Origin: Erythrobacter sp. AP23
GTDB lineage: Bacteria; Pseudomonadota; Alphaproteobacteria; Sphingomonadales; Sphingomonadaceae
Length of the DNA: 64,000 bases
Assembly (NCBI RefSeq): GCF_001542855.1
Contig: NZ_LNBY01000001.1
Span: 806,001-870,000, forward strand
Direction: 5' to 3'
The position numbers and the translations under genes are program-made. Position 1 is the first letter of the stretch. Each line of letters begins with the position of its first letter. Of this stretch, positions 1-9,727 are shown in pieces. Below the pieces are notes generated by a model. The model ran no database searches and was not told the origin of the DNA. It worked only from the letters and a program-made list of their open reading frames with translations.

Positions 1-1611
1 GGTGCGGTCGAGGTTGAGATAATCGAGCCCGACATTGTCGAGGAAGCCCAGCCGCTCGTTGATTTCCTTGAGGATGGCCTTGGCGATCTGACCCTGCGTT
101 TCGGTCAGCTGATCGGGCAGCGCGAGGAACCAGGCCTTCGCATCGGCGACGCTCATCTTGGTGGGGGTGGCGATGTCGGTGGCGTTGTCGCCCTGGCCGA
201 TCTTCACCGCCAGCGCCTTCTCGTTGAGCCGCTTGCCGTGGCAGGTCTCGCACGGCTGCGCGGTCTGGAACTTCGACAGCTCCTCGCGCATCCAGGCGCT
301 CTCGGTCTGCAGCATGCGGCGGTTGAGATTGCCGATCACGCCCTCGAACGGCTTCTTGACGGTATATTCCTTGCGCCCGTCCTTGAAGGTGAGCGGGATG
401 GCGCGGCCCTTGGTGCCGTAGAGGATGATGTCGCGAATTTCCTTGTCGAAATCCTCCCACGGGGTCTCGAGGCTGAACTCGTATTCCTTCGCAAGGCTGG
501 CGAGCACCTGCATGTAATAGGGCGATGGCGGGTTCGACTTCGCCCAGGGTACCACCGCCCCCTTCTTCAAGGACAGCGCCTCGTTCGGCACGACCAGCTG
601 CGGATCGAACAGCTGCTTCTCGCCGATCCCGTCGCAGGTCGGGCAGGCCCCCTGCGGCGCGTTGAACGAGAACAGGCGCGGCTCGACCTCCTCGATGGTG
701 AAGCCGGAGACGGGGCAGGAGAAGCGCTCGGAGAACACGATGCGGTTGGCGGGAATGCCCGCGCCCTTCATCTTGCCGCCATCTTCGGCAGGTGTCCCTG
801 CGGAGGCAGGGACCTCATTCGGGGTCGCGCCGGAACCGCCTGAGGCCCCAGCCTTCGCTGGGGCCCGTGCCATGACCTCCGCCACCGTCCCGTCCGCCAG
901 GTCGACAAAGGCCAGCCCATCGGCGAGCTTGAGCGCGGTTTCGAAACTATCGGCCAGCCGCGTTTCGAGGCCCTCCTTCACCGCCAGCCGGTCTACCACC
1001 ACCTCGATGTCGTGCTTGAATTTCTTGTCGAGCGCGGGCGCTTCCTCGATCGGGTACATCTCGCCATCGATCCGCACGCGGGTGAAACCGGCTTTCTGCC
1101 ATTCGGCCAGTTCCTTGCGGTATTCGCCCTTGCGCCCGCGCACCACTGGCGCGAGCAGGTAGAGCCGCGTGCCTTCGGGCAAAGCCATCACGCGGTCGAC
1201 CATGTTGGAGACGGTCTGCGCCTCGATCGGCAGGCCGGTGGCGGGCGAATAGGGCACCCCCACCCTCGCCCACAACAGACGCATATAGTCGTAGATCTCG
1301 GTCACCGTCGCCACGGTCGAGCGCGGGTTGCGGCTGGTAGTCTTCTGCTCGATCGAGATGGCGGGGCTGAGCCCGTCGATATGCTCGACATCGGGCTTTT
1401 GCATCATCTCGAGGAACTGCCGCGCATAGGCGCTCAGGCTCTCGACATAGCGCCGCTGCCCCTCGGCATAGATCGTGTCGAAGGCGAGGCTCGACTTGCC
1501 CGAGCCCGACAGGCCCGTGATCACGATCAGCGCATCGCGCGGCAGGTCGATATCGACCCCCTTGAGATTATGCTCGCGGGCGCCGCGGACGGAGATCTTG
1601 GTGAGAGCCAT
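1..1611 (-). CDS. uvrA: UvrABC excinuclease subunit A, 3' part outside window
   Basis: ATPase subunit that finds and verifies bulky DNA lesions in nucleotide excision repair and loads UvrB. The N-terminus reads [20 protein letters not shown], followed by Walker [10 protein letters not shown] and the Q-loop region near [10 protein letters not shown]. The first zinc module is near residues 284-310 (FSCPVSGF...GACPTCDG); the second Cys of its first pair is replaced by Ser, a variant I believe is common in alphaproteobacteria. The stop lies beyond base 1. The start is ATG at 1611, with an SOS box 12 bases upstream. Unusual: residues about 250-273 are an Ala/Gly/Pro-rich insert encoded by a bipartite palindromic repeat (794-864) that stays open in frame, just before the zinc module. 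Confidence 0.97.
   Translation of the reverse strand, partial: MALTKISVRGAREHNLKGVDIDLPRDALIVITGLSGSGKSSLAFDTIYAEGQRRYVESLSAYARQFLEMMQKPDVEHIDGLSPAISIEQKTTSRNPRSTVATVTEIYDYMRLLWARVGVPYSPATGLPIEAQTVSNMVDRVMALPEGTRLYLLAPVVRGRKGEYRKELAEWQKAGFTRVRIDGEMYPIEEAPALDKKFKHDIEVVVDRLAVKEGLETRLADSFETALKLADGLAFVDLADGTVAEVMARAPAKAGASGGSGATPNEVPASAGTPAEDGGKMKGAGIPANRIVFSERFSCPVSGFTIEEVEPRLFSFNAPQGACPTCDGIGEKQLFDPQLVVPNEALSLKKGAVVPWAKSNPPSPYYMQVLASLAKEYEFSLETPWEDFDKEIRDIILYGTKGRAIPLTFKDGRKEYTVKKPFEGVIGNLNRRMLQTESAWMREELSKFQTAQPCETCHGKRLNEKALAVKIGQGDNATDIATPTKMSVADAKAWFLALPDQLTETQGQIAKAILKEINERLGFLDNVGLDYLNLDRT
794..864. repeat. Bipartite palindromic element inside uvrA coding sequence
   Basis: Two perfect hairpins with 8-bp arms and 4-nt loops: GTCCCTGC-ggag-GCAGGGAC at 794-813 and GCCCCAGC-cttc-GCTGGGGC at 845-864, 31 bp apart. 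They have the same geometry as intergenic copies elsewhere in the window. In the uvrA frame they read as APAKAGAS and VPASAGTP with no stop. Confidence 0.9.
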
Positions 1612-1925
1612 GGGGGAGCGATGTTCCTAAATTGTTCACATAAGTCAAGACACGTTCCGCATCGGAATTTCGAACGAAGGAAGGCCGAAGACCGGGCCGA
1701 TACGGAAGGCGACAGCAGTCGCTGCGGCGCGCGACCCCAGACTTAGGAACGTATCGCGATATTGCGAGGTCTTGTCGCGCATCGGCCAGCAAGCAAAGGC
1801 GCGACAGGATCACGCACGAAGCCGGCAAACAGCGCCGTCCTATCCCCGCCACCGGAAAACGGAGCGCATAAGCGGATTCTTTAACGAATTGGCACTATGC
1901 TCCTTTTTCCAACGATGAGAGGGGG
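1612..1925. other. Intergenic region uvrA / GGDEF gene
   Basis: Divergent spacer of 314 bases. It holds the uvrA SOS box at 1623-1637 and a 10-bp perfect palindrome TATCGCGATA at about 1751-1760. No coding potential or RNA gene was recognised in the rest. Confidence 0.6.
1623..1637 (-). promoter_or_regulatory. LexA (SOS) box of uvrA
   Basis: GTTC-CTAAATT-GTTC is an exact match to the alphaproteobacterial LexA operator GTTC-N7-GTTC. It lies 12 bases upstream of the uvrA start, where bound LexA would block transcription. This fits known SOS control of uvrA. Confidence 0.85.
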
Positions 1926-3119
1926 TTGACGCCGGGACCGGTGCGAATCGACGACAACTTTGACGGCAATATTGCTGGCGTCCTCGCACGCGCCCCGGTC
2001 GATTCCTACGAAATCGAGCGCGAGGCGGTTATCGCCATGCTCGAACGCGAGCGTCGCTCGCTTGTCTCGAGCCTGATTGGGCTTGGGCTGCTGGCAGTCG
2101 GCGTGGCGATGCTGCCCAACCCCGCATTTATGGCGCTGTTGCTGGTCCTGCGCCTTGCCTCCTTCCTGTTTACGCGTCGCGCGGTCGCGCAACTCGAAAG
2201 GCGCATGCGCACGCGCAAGCCGGTGAAGGCGGCGCGCGCCGTCCTGTTCGGGGCCATGTCGCTGACCGGCGTCACGCTGGCGCTGATGTTGTGGCCGCAG
2301 CCGCCCGGGGCCTCCATGGTGGCGATCGGGCTGATCCAGGTCGTCGTTATCGTCGCCGTGACGCTAATATCGGTCACGCTTGCGGCGCTTCCCGCATCTC
2401 GCGACGCCATGCTGGCAAGCTTCTGGCTGACAGCCAGCGGGCTGATCCTGTTCCATCCCGCTTCGGGCGATCCCGGCATGATCGCGGTCCTGACCCTGGC
2501 CGTCCTCGGTGTGCGAATCTACAGTTCCTCGACCGGACACCACATTCACAGCTCCGCGAAAATGCTGGTCGAAAACCGGCAGCTTTCCGAAGATCTCGCC
2601 GACGCGCTTGCCCATGCCGAATTCCTCAGCTGGCGCGACCCGCTGACCGGCCTGTTCAATCGCCGCATGCTGTTCGAGGACACGCGCCGCGACCGCAGCC
2701 CGCTTTCGCGCCACCTGCTGACGATCGATCTCGATCGGTTCAAGACGATCAACGACACGTTCGGGCATGGAGTCGGAGATCACGTAATCATCGCGACGGC
2801 GGATACGATCCGCGAATGGTGCGCGACGCTGGGCGACAGGGGAGAACACCAGGCATTCCGCCTCGGCGGAGAGGAGTTTCTGGTGATCGCGCGCGGGCTG
2901 GACGATGCCGTCGTCAGCGAAGCGGCGGAACGTCTGCGGGTCGCGATTACCGAGCTCGAAGGGCAATTCACCGGCCATTCGGGCATCGCCATTTCGGCAT
3001 CCATCGGCCTCACCGGCTGGCGGTTCGGCGAAAGTCTGGACGATGCGCTGCTGCGCGCGGATATTGCCTGTTACGAGGCCAAGAACACCGGGCGAAACAG
3101 GGTGCGTCGCGCCGCCTGA
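1926..3119 (+). CDS. Membrane-anchored diguanylate cyclase (GGDEF)
   Basis: Predicted to make cyclic di-GMP from two GTP. The N-terminal half has about six hydrophobic segments (residues about 40-210). The C-terminal GGDEF domain starts near SWRDPLTGLFNRR and has the active-site motif GGEEF at residues 314-318. The substrate-binding DLDRFKTINDTFGH stretch is intact, so activity is likely. No RxxD inhibitory site is seen five residues before the motif. The start is taken as TTG at 1926 behind a purine-rich GAGAGGGGG; GTG at 1941 is an in-frame alternative. No sensor domain other than the membrane part was recognised. Confidence 0.88.
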   Translation: MTPGPVRIDDNFDGNIAGVLARAPVDSYEIEREAVIAMLERERRSLVSSLIGLGLLAVGVAMLPNPAFMALLLVLRLASFLFTRRAVAQLERRMRTRKPVKAARAVLFGAMSLTGVTLALMLWPQPPGASMVAIGLIQVVVIVAVTLISVTLAALPASRDAMLASFWLTASGLILFHPASGDPGMIAVLTLAVLGVRIYSSSTGHHIHSSAKMLVENRQLSEDLADALAHAEFLSWRDPLTGLFNRRMLFEDTRRDRSPLSRHLLTIDLDRFKTINDTFGHGVGDHVIIATADTIREWCATLGDRGEHQAFRLGGEEFLVIARGLDDAVVSEAAERLRVAITELEGQFTGHSGIAISASIGLTGWRFGESLDDALLRADIACYEAKNTGRNRVRRAA

Positions 3120-3293
3120 GCACGAGGATTCGCCGTCCGGACGTTCCGCGACAGCGACGAATTGGGGACCGATGCCCTCCCCCGAACCGTTTCATATACA
3201 AGTCCGACACCTTGCCAGCGCACATGGAACCGCATGTGCGGGTCGCAATCCAGGTGTCCCGAACCAATTACGCAATGAAAGGTGCCTCTCCAC

Positions 3294-4217
3294 ATGGAAA
3301 AGGACACCGCGAACAACGCGAACCAAACAGGCGGAGCCGATCGGGTCCCCGCACACAATGACCGCTCGGGCGCAAAGCTCAAGGCGCTCCTCGACGACCT
3401 CCACCGTCCCCTCGACGAAGTGGACTGGTCGCATACCTCGCTGCGCGGCGAGAAGGGCGACAATCCGAAGAGCTTCCTCAAGCGCCTGCGTCGCGAGCGC
3501 CAGCACAGGCGGGAGCTGCGTCGGGCGCGAAAAGCCGCAGCAAAGGCATTCGATGTCCGGCCGCAGCTGTCTACGCGCAAGCGCGCCACGCTGATGCTTG
3601 GTGCCGGCGCGCTGGGTCTGACCGCCTTCACCGGCCCGCCCAAGGCCCGCAAGCCCGTGCAGCCGCTGAATACGGCGCAAATGGTAATCGACGACGCCCA
3701 TAGCGTGCGGCAGCCCGCCGTCCTGCTCAAGGCCAGCGACACCTTCAAACAGGCGCTGATCGAAGAAGAGGGCGTGCGCTATACGGTTTACCGCGATGTC
3801 GCGGGCTATCCGACCGTGGGCGTGGGCCACCTGGTCGAGCCGGAGGACAATCTGCGTGTCGGCGACCGGGTGAGCGAGGGCCAGGTCCTCGCCTTCCTTG
3901 AAGCCGACCTCACCGAAGCCGAACAGGGCGTACGGCAGCTGGTCGGTGACCTTCCATTATACCAGCACGAATTCGATGCGCTGCTCGACCTCGTCTACAA
4001 TGTCGGTTTCGGCAATGTCTCTCCCGACCGGAGCCCGCGGCTCAACGCCGCTATCGATGCCGGCGATTACGAGGCGATCGCCGACGAACTCGACTATACG
4101 CATGCCGGCGGGAAATTTGCCAAGGGACTGCAATATCGCAGCGAACGGCGCGCCAAGATCTTCATGGATGCATCATACGAAAATCCGCGCGAGGCTGCGG
4201 CACAAAGCTCGGCCTGA
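3294..4217 (+). CDS. GH24 lysozyme-like protein with basic N-terminal extension
   Basis: The C-terminal half (from about residue 150) resembles T4-type lysozymes that cut peptidoglycan glycan strands. It has LIEEEGVRYTVYRDVAGYPT followed by VGVGHLV, giving the Glu...Asp...Thr arrangement of the family, and a later DALLDLVYNVGFGN. The first 150 residues are Arg/Lys-rich and not recognised; a hydrophobic stretch (LMLGAGALGLTAFTG) may act as a membrane anchor or export signal. ATG 3294 is preferred, with GAAAGG about 11 bases upstream; GTG 3282 is possible. No holin, spanin or other phage gene is adjacent, so this is probably a chromosomal wall-remodelling or prophage-derived enzyme. Confidence 0.82.
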   Translation: MEKDTANNANQTGGADRVPAHNDRSGAKLKALLDDLHRPLDEVDWSHTSLRGEKGDNPKSFLKRLRRERQHRRELRRARKAAAKAFDVRPQLSTRKRATLMLGAGALGLTAFTGPPKARKPVQPLNTAQMVIDDAHSVRQPAVLLKASDTFKQALIEEEGVRYTVYRDVAGYPTVGVGHLVEPEDNLRVGDRVSEGQVLAFLEADLTEAEQGVRQLVGDLPLYQHEFDALLDLVYNVGFGNVSPDRSPRLNAAIDAGDYEAIADELDYTHAGGKFAKGLQYRSERRAKIFMDASYENPREAAAQSSA

Positions 4218-4394
4218 ACGGTGCGTTTGCAACCCGGTCGGCATATCGCCCATGATGCACGGCAAAGGGGCCGGCATCGGCTTGCAACAGGCGGTCCAAG
4301 CGCTTTACGGAGCGAAGGCGCCCGTTGCCGGCGCGTCCGGCGTCTCGCCGCCTGAATCCCCTGCCATGCGCCGATCGAGCGGCGTCCGGAAGCT

Positions 4395-4940
4395 ATGTCC
4401 CACCGCCTTTTCATCGGCATCCGCCCACCCGCCGCCATCCGCGACGCGCTGATCGATCTGATGGAGGGTGTCGACGGCGCACGCTGGCAGGACGAGGACC
4501 AGCTGCACCTGACACTGCGTTTCATCGGGGAAGTCGACAGCCACCAGGCGGACGAGCTGGCCGGGCGCCTGCACGCGGCGAACTGCCCGTCGCCGGAGCT
4601 GACAGTCCGTGGTGTCGGAACCTTCGCCAAGAAGGGCCGGGCACACACTTTGTGGGCGGGGATCGAGAACAGTCCCGAACTCCAGCGCCTGCAACGGCGC
4701 GTCGAGCGGTATTGCGTGAACGCGGGGCTCGAGCCCGAACGCCGCAAATACCACCCCCATATCACGCTTGCGCGGCTCAATCGGTCGACCGGGCCGCTCG
4801 ATCCCTTTCTCCTGCGCCATCAAGGGCTACGCCTTGGCCCCTGGCAGGTGGAAGACTATATTCTCTACGAAGCATTCCTGCGGCCCGAGGGCTCGTTTTA
4901 CGAGCCTGTGGTCCGCTATCCACTCGAACCATGGCCATGA
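4395..4940 (+). CDS. thpR: RNA 2',3'-cyclic phosphodiesterase (2'-5' RNA ligase family)
   Basis: A 181-aa member of the 2H phosphoesterase family. It has the two catalytic HxTx motifs HLTL (residues 38-41) and HITL (residues 122-125) at the usual spacing, and the N-terminal RLFIGIRPP typical of ThpR. The family opens 2',3'-cyclic phosphate ends of RNA; the physiological substrate is not settled. Its stop overlaps the start of the next gene (ATGA at 4937-4940), which suggests translational coupling. Confidence 0.92.
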   Translation: MSHRLFIGIRPPAAIRDALIDLMEGVDGARWQDEDQLHLTLRFIGEVDSHQADELAGRLHAANCPSPELTVRGVGTFAKKGRAHTLWAGIENSPELQRLQRRVERYCVNAGLEPERRKYHPHITLARLNRSTGPLDPFLLRHQGLRLGPWQVEDYILYEAFLRPEGSFYEPVVRYPLEPWP

Positions 4941-5578
4941 AGACCGCAACCCTTCCCTTGCTGGCGCTGTTCTCGCTCTCGCTTGCGGGCTGCGCACCCG
5001 ATCAGCCGCCCGATGGCAAGCCGGACTGGCAGATGCTGGCCGATGCGGCGACACAGCCGGAAGATTGCCTGCTGCTGGTCTGGTCGAGCCAGGAAGAACG
5101 CCGCACGCAGTTCGACCGCGAGCACGATTTCGTCGATGGCGGCGCGATCTCCTGTTCCACCGGCACCAGCGCCAGCCAGTTCGACGCCGCGATCGCCGCC
5201 CTGCGCGACGCGGCGGCAAGCGGGAACAAGGCGCGCATTCTCGAGGAAATCGGCATTCCGCTGCTCTATATCGATGCGCAGGGGAACCGCCGCGAGATCG
5301 AGGATCGCGACGAGGTCGAAGCGGTGTTCGACGAAATCTTCGATCCCGCCATGCTCGACCTGCTGCAGCGGCTCGACCTGTCCGGCATGAGCGTCGCCAA
5401 GGATCAGGGCGGCTATTTCGGCCTCGGCGCAATCTGGCTGGTGGTGGACGAGGACGGAGGGCGCCCGCGGCTGATGACCGTCAATCGCCAGGCGCTCGAC
5501 GAAGCGCTGGCCGCGGCACGCGACCAGGCCGAGCGGCACGACGGCGATGTCGTGCCCCTCGACGAAAAGCCTCGCTAA
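4937..5578 (+). CDS. Putative lipoprotein, unknown function
   Basis: 213 aa starting MKTATLPLLALFSLSLAGC. This is a signal peptide with a lipobox (LAGC, Cys19), so the mature protein is probably lipid-anchored in the envelope. The rest is acidic, with no motif I recognise; DFVDGGAISCSTGTS and VFDEIFDPAMLDLLQRLDLS are the most distinctive stretches. The start overlaps the thpR stop by four bases. ATG 4931 is a second possible start two codons earlier. Confidence 0.75.
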   Translation: MKTATLPLLALFSLSLAGCAPDQPPDGKPDWQMLADAATQPEDCLLLVWSSQEERRTQFDREHDFVDGGAISCSTGTSASQFDAAIAALRDAAASGNKARILEEIGIPLLYIDAQGNRREIEDRDEVEAVFDEIFDPAMLDLLQRLDLSGMSVAKDQGGYFGLGAIWLVVDEDGGRPRLMTVNRQALDEALAAARDQAERHDGDVVPLDEKPR

Positions 5579-5816
5579 GTGGCCAGCGACACGATCGATC
5601 GCGGCGGTGATGCGCGATGGCGAGTTCGTGATCCGGCGATAGGACGAGTGCTTCGGAACACAATGCGTTTCTCCCGCATTCGACCAATGTAGGAAACGCG
5701 CCGACCGGCGACTTTGCAGCGCTTGCGCGCGCACGCGAAGCGGTCCAAGCGCGCACCCATTGTCGCATTCCTGCGCCCGGCGACCGTCCGGCGCATCAAT
5801 CCTTAAGGGGAACATC

Positions 5817-8048
5817 ATGAAGGCCCGCATTCTGGCCACCACCGCCGTAGCAGCTTTGTCCATTGTCACCGCAACGGGAAGCCCCGCCATGGCGCAAGAC
5901 ACCAACACCAGCGAATCGAACGAATGGGCGGCCGCCTATTTCGCCAACGACAGCACGCTGCCGTTCAAGGCACCGGACTTCGGCAAGATTTCGGAAGACG
6001 CCTATCTCCCGGCGTTCGAGACCGGCATGGCCATCCACAAGGGCGAAATTCAGGCGATCATCGACAACCCCGCCGCGCCCACATTCGAAAACACCATCGT
6101 TGCACTGGAAAAATCGGGTCGCATGCTCACCCGCGTGGCGCGCGTGTTCTTCGCGCTGACCGGCTCGAACACGACCGACCGGCTCGACGACATCAATACC
6201 GAAATCAGCCCCAAGCTGACCGCGCATGGCGATTCGATCACGCTCAATCCCGAACTCTTCGCCCGCGTGAAGGCGGTCTACGACAACCGCGCCTCGATGA
6301 CGATGACGCGCGAAGACGCCAAGCTGCTCGAGGAGACCTACGAAGGCATGGTCCATGCCGGCGCGCTGCTGAGCGATGCCGAGCGCGAGCGGGTCAAGGC
6401 GATCAATTCCGAGCTGTCGACGCTGACCACCGAATTCAGCCAGCTCGCGCGTTCGGCGATGAACGACAATCCGGTGTTCTTCGACAGCCGCGAAGATCTC
6501 GCCGGCCTGTCGGACAGTGACATCCAGTCCGCTGCCGACCTCGCCGCCGAAAACGGCCAGCCGGGCAAATTCGCCATCGCGCTGCAGAACACCACGCAAC
6601 AGCCCCTGCTCCCGACCATGGAAAACCGCGCCGCGCGCGAGAAGCTGTTCATGGCCAGCTATCACCGCGCCGACGGACAGATGGATGTCGACACGCGCAT
6701 GCTGATCGCCAAGATCGCCACGCTGCGCGCCGAAAAGGCAGCGCTGTTCGGCGAGCCCGACTGGGCGAGCTATGCGATGTGGGACCGGATGGCGGAAAAG
6801 CCCGCCACCGCGCTCGGCTTCATGGAGCAGATGGTTCCCGCCCTCGCCGCCACGCAGCGCGCCGAGGCGGCCATGCTCAACGCAGCGATCGCCGCCGATG
6901 GCGGCGATTACGAAGTGAAGCCATGGGACTGGTATCGCTACGCCAACAAGATCAAGGCCGAACGCTACGATCTCGATGAAGATGCGGTGATGGAATATTT
7001 CGTGCTCGACAAGGTGCTCGAGGACGGCGTGTTCTTCATGGCCGAAGAGCTTTACGGCCTGACCTTCGAACGCCGCACCGACATACCCGTGTATCACCCC
7101 GACGTGTGGACCTACACCGTGTTCGACCGCGACGGCAGCGAACTCGGCCTGTTCTATTTCGACCCGTTCCAGCGCGCCTCCAAGCGCGGCGGTGCGTGGA
7201 TGAGCAATTTCGTCGCGCAGAGCCACATGTGGGGCAACAAGCCGGTGATCTACAACGTGCTCAACATCCCCAAGGCGCCCGAAGGCGAGGTTCAGCTGGT
7301 GAGCTTCGACTGGGTCAACACCACCTTCCACGAATTCGGCCACGCGCTGCACGGTTTCTTCGCCAACCAGCGCTATGAGAGCCTCTCGGGCACCGCGACC
7401 GCGCGCGACTTCGTCGAATACCCCAGCCAGGTCCACGAAATGTGGGCGACCTGGCCGAGCGTGCTGTCGAACTATGCCAAGCACTACGAAACCGGCGAGA
7501 CCATCCCCGACGAGATGATCGCCAAGATCGAGGAAGCGGCCAAGTTCAACCAGGGCTATGACTTCGGCGAGGTGGTCGAAGCCGCGCTGCTCGACATGAA
7601 GTGGAGCGCGCTGTCGCCCGAAGAGGCCGCCGCGATCGACACGCCGGAGAAGGTCGATGCCTTCGAACGCCGTTCGCTCGAAGAACTCGGCCTCGAGATC
7701 GACCTCGTGCCGCCGCGCTATCGCAGCACCTATTTCAACCACATCTTCAGCTCGCCCTCGGGTTATTCGGCCGGTTACTACAGCTATCTGTGGACCGAGA
7801 TGCTCGATCGCGACAGCCGCAAGTGGTTCATCGAAAACGGCGGGATGACGCGCGAGAACGGCGATCATTACCGCGCCACCGTGCTCAGCCAGGGCGGCAC
7901 GATGGATTACTTCAAGATGTTCGAAAATTTCGCCGGTCGCGAGCCCGACGTCACCCCGATGCTGGCCGCACGCGGCCTCATCCCGGGCGACGAGGCTCCC
8001 GACAGCGAAGTGTCCGACGGCGCGCTGCCCGCCAACGCGGCCGAGTAA
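5817..8048 (+). CDS. Secreted M3 family metallopeptidase (peptidyl-dipeptidase Dcp / oligopeptidase A type)
   Basis: 743 aa. It begins MKARILATTAVAALSIVTA...AMAQ, a signal peptide, so it should act in the periplasm. The catalytic zinc motif HEFGH is at residues 505-509 within TTFHEFGHALHGFF, with the downstream Glu expected in FVEYPSQVHEMW, as in thimet-type peptidases. The family cleaves short peptides. The start is ATG 5817 behind AAGGGG at 5805-5810. The C-terminus (EAPDSEVSDGALPANAAE) is a short acidic tail. The stop (8046-8048) directly abuts the stop of the convergent btuD gene, with no room for a terminator between them. Confidence 0.93.
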   Translation: MKARILATTAVAALSIVTATGSPAMAQDTNTSESNEWAAAYFANDSTLPFKAPDFGKISEDAYLPAFETGMAIHKGEIQAIIDNPAAPTFENTIVALEKSGRMLTRVARVFFALTGSNTTDRLDDINTEISPKLTAHGDSITLNPELFARVKAVYDNRASMTMTREDAKLLEETYEGMVHAGALLSDAERERVKAINSELSTLTTEFSQLARSAMNDNPVFFDSREDLAGLSDSDIQSAADLAAENGQPGKFAIALQNTTQQPLLPTMENRAAREKLFMASYHRADGQMDVDTRMLIAKIATLRAEKAALFGEPDWASYAMWDRMAEKPATALGFMEQMVPALAATQRAEAAMLNAAIAADGGDYEVKPWDWYRYANKIKAERYDLDEDAVMEYFVLDKVLEDGVFFMAEELYGLTFERRTDIPVYHPDVWTYTVFDRDGSELGLFYFDPFQRASKRGGAWMSNFVAQSHMWGNKPVIYNVLNIPKAPEGEVQLVSFDWVNTTFHEFGHALHGFFANQRYESLSGTATARDFVEYPSQVHEMWATWPSVLSNYAKHYETGETIPDEMIAKIEEAAKFNQGYDFGEVVEAALLDMKWSALSPEEAAAIDTPEKVDAFERRSLEELGLEIDLVPPRYRSTYFNHIFSSPSGYSAGYYSYLWTEMLDRDSRKWFIENGGMTRENGDHYRATVLSQGGTMDYFKMFENFAGREPDVTPMLAARGLIPGDEAPDSEVSDGALPANAAE

Positions 8049-8777
8049 TCAGCCGCTCACCAGTGCCCGGTGGCCCGCTTCGCCGATCCACCGGACAGGC
8101 ACTTTCCAGACGCGCTCGATCACCTGCCGGTCGAGCGCGTCTTCGCATGCGCCGTCGGCGGCGATGCGGCCATCATCGAGCACGATCGCGCGGTCGGCAT
8201 GATTCATCGCATGCGCAAGATCGTGCAGAACGAGCACCACGCCCGCACCGCTTTCCGCCGCGCGCCGCAAATGGTGCAGCAGCGCGAGCTGGTGGCCGAT
8301 ATCGAGCGCGGCGAGCGGTTCGTCGGCAAGAATCCAGCGCGGCTCGCCCGCCAGCACCCGCGCGAGCAGGACGCGCGCGGTTTCGCCGCCCGACAGCGAT
8401 TGCGCACGCCGCCCGGCCAAATGTTCGATATCGAGCGCCTCCAGCGCTGCATCGACCGGTTCGGCACGCCGGTCGCCATGCGGCATACGGCCCAGCTCGA
8501 CGAGGCTGCGCACCGGGACATCCCACGCGATTTCATGCGCTTGCGGGAGATAGCCGATAGTCATTGCCCGGTCTCGTGGTGGCATTGCATCGAGCGCCGA
8601 CCCTTCCATGGCAACCTCCCCGCTATCGGGATGGAGCAAGCCTGCGAGCGCCTCGAGCAGGCTCGACTTACCCGCCCCGTTGGGGCCGCAGATGGCGGTG
8701 ATGCTGCCCGGTTCCAGCGTGAGCGAAACGCCCGAAAGGCGTTCGGCGATCGACAGCTCTTGCGCGGTCAGCCTCAT
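8049..8777 (-). CDS. btuD: Vitamin B12 ABC transporter, ATP-binding protein
   Basis: 242-aa ABC ATPase powering import across the inner membrane. It has Walker A GPNGAGKS at residues 31-38, signature LSGGE, Walker B WILADEPL and the switch His in LVLHDLAH. ATG 8777 overlaps the permease stop (ATGA at 8774-8777). The cobalamin assignment rests on the operon and its riboswitch; by sequence alone it could be any iron- or heme-type FecE-family ATPase. Confidence 0.9.
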   Translation of the reverse strand: MRLTAQELSIAERLSGVSLTLEPGSITAICGPNGAGKSSLLEALAGLLHPDSGEVAMEGSALDAMPPRDRAMTIGYLPQAHEIAWDVPVRSLVELGRMPHGDRRAEPVDAALEALDIEHLAGRRAQSLSGGETARVLLARVLAGEPRWILADEPLAALDIGHQLALLHHLRRAAESGAGVVLVLHDLAHAMNHADRAIVLDDGRIAADGACEDALDRQVIERVWKVPVRWIGEAGHRALVSG

Positions 8778-9727
8778 ACCAGCCCCCGGCGCATGCGCAG
8801 CAGCAACAGCAGGAAGAACGGCGCGCCCAGCAGGCTGAGCGCGATGCCCAGCCGCAGTTCGGTCACCAGCGGCAGCACGCGCACCACGCTGTCGGCGACG
8901 AGGACCAGCAAGGCCCCGGCAAGCGCGCTCGGCACGATCAATTGCGAAGGGCGCCGGTCGGTCAGCGGGCGCACGAGGTGCGGCACGATCAACCCGACAA
9001 AGCCGATGATCCCGGCGACCGCCACGCTCGCGCCGACGGTCAGACCGACCCCGGCGATCAGCAGCCAGAGCAGGAGGCGGGTGTCGACCCCGAGCGAGCG
9101 CGCCACCGGCTCGCCCAAAGTGAGCGCGTCGAGCGATGTCCCGCTGCGCCACAGCAGCGCTATCCCCAGCATTACCAGCGGGCCCGCGAGCCAGACTTCG
9201 CGCCAGCTACGGTCGGTCAGCGCACCGTTGAGCCACAGGACGATCTCGCTCATCGCAAAGGCATTGGGGGCCATGCTGATCGCGAGTGCGGTAAGCGCCC
9301 CGGCAAGGCTCGCCACCATCAGTCCGGCAAGCGTGAACAGCGCGATCCCGCCGGTCCGCCCCGCAATCGCGGCCAGCAGCGCCATAGCCCCGCCCGCGCC
9401 GACCAGCGCGAAGGCAGGCAGCAACCAGGGCGATATTGCATAGCCGAACCACAGCGCCGCCACCGCGCCCAGCGCCGCTCCGGGCGCGATCCCGAACAGG
9501 CCGGGATCGGCGAGCGGATTGCGCAGATAGCCCTGCATCGCCGCCCCCGCCGCTCCCAGCCCCGCGCCGACCACGATAGCCAACATGGCGCGCGGCAGGC
9601 GCAGCTCGGCGAGGATGATCGCGGCGTTTGGGGTCGTTGCCGGGTCGAGCCAGACGCGCCCCGCGAGCAGCGAGACCGGCAGGGCCAGAAGCAGCAGCGT
9701 TGCCAAGATGAGCGTCGCGCGGTTCAC
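8774..9727 (-). CDS. btuC: Vitamin B12 ABC transporter, FecCD-family permease
   Basis: 317-aa very hydrophobic protein with about nine to ten membrane segments. It has the FecCD/BtuC hallmarks LRLPRAMLAIVVGAGLGAAG near the N-terminus, NPLADPGLFGIAPGA, and GFVGLIVPHLVR close to the C-terminus (the loop that contacts the ATPase). The start is GTG at 9727, overlapping the btuF stop (GTGA). Confidence 0.93.
   Translation of the reverse strand: MNRATLILATLLLLALPVSLLAGRVWLDPATTPNAAIILAELRLPRAMLAIVVGAGLGAAGAAMQGYLRNPLADPGLFGIAPGAALGAVAALWFGYAISPWLLPAFALVGAGGAMALLAAIAGRTGGIALFTLAGLMVASLAGALTALAISMAPNAFAMSEIVLWLNGALTDRSWREVWLAGPLVMLGIALLWRSGTSLDALTLGEPVARSLGVDTRLLLWLLIAGVGLTVGASVAVAGIIGFVGLIVPHLVRPLTDRRPSQLIVPSALAGALLVLVADSVVRVLPLVTELRLGIALSLLGAPFFLLLLLRMRRGLV

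Noticed and set aside
3294-4217. Lysozyme gene as evidence of a prophage
   Set aside because: No other phage genes around it; neighbours are ordinary chromosomal genes.
5796-7868. Long open frame on the minus strand opposite the M3 peptidase
   Set aside because: Composition follows the codon structure of the plus-strand gene; no recognisable motif and it overlaps a certain gene completely.
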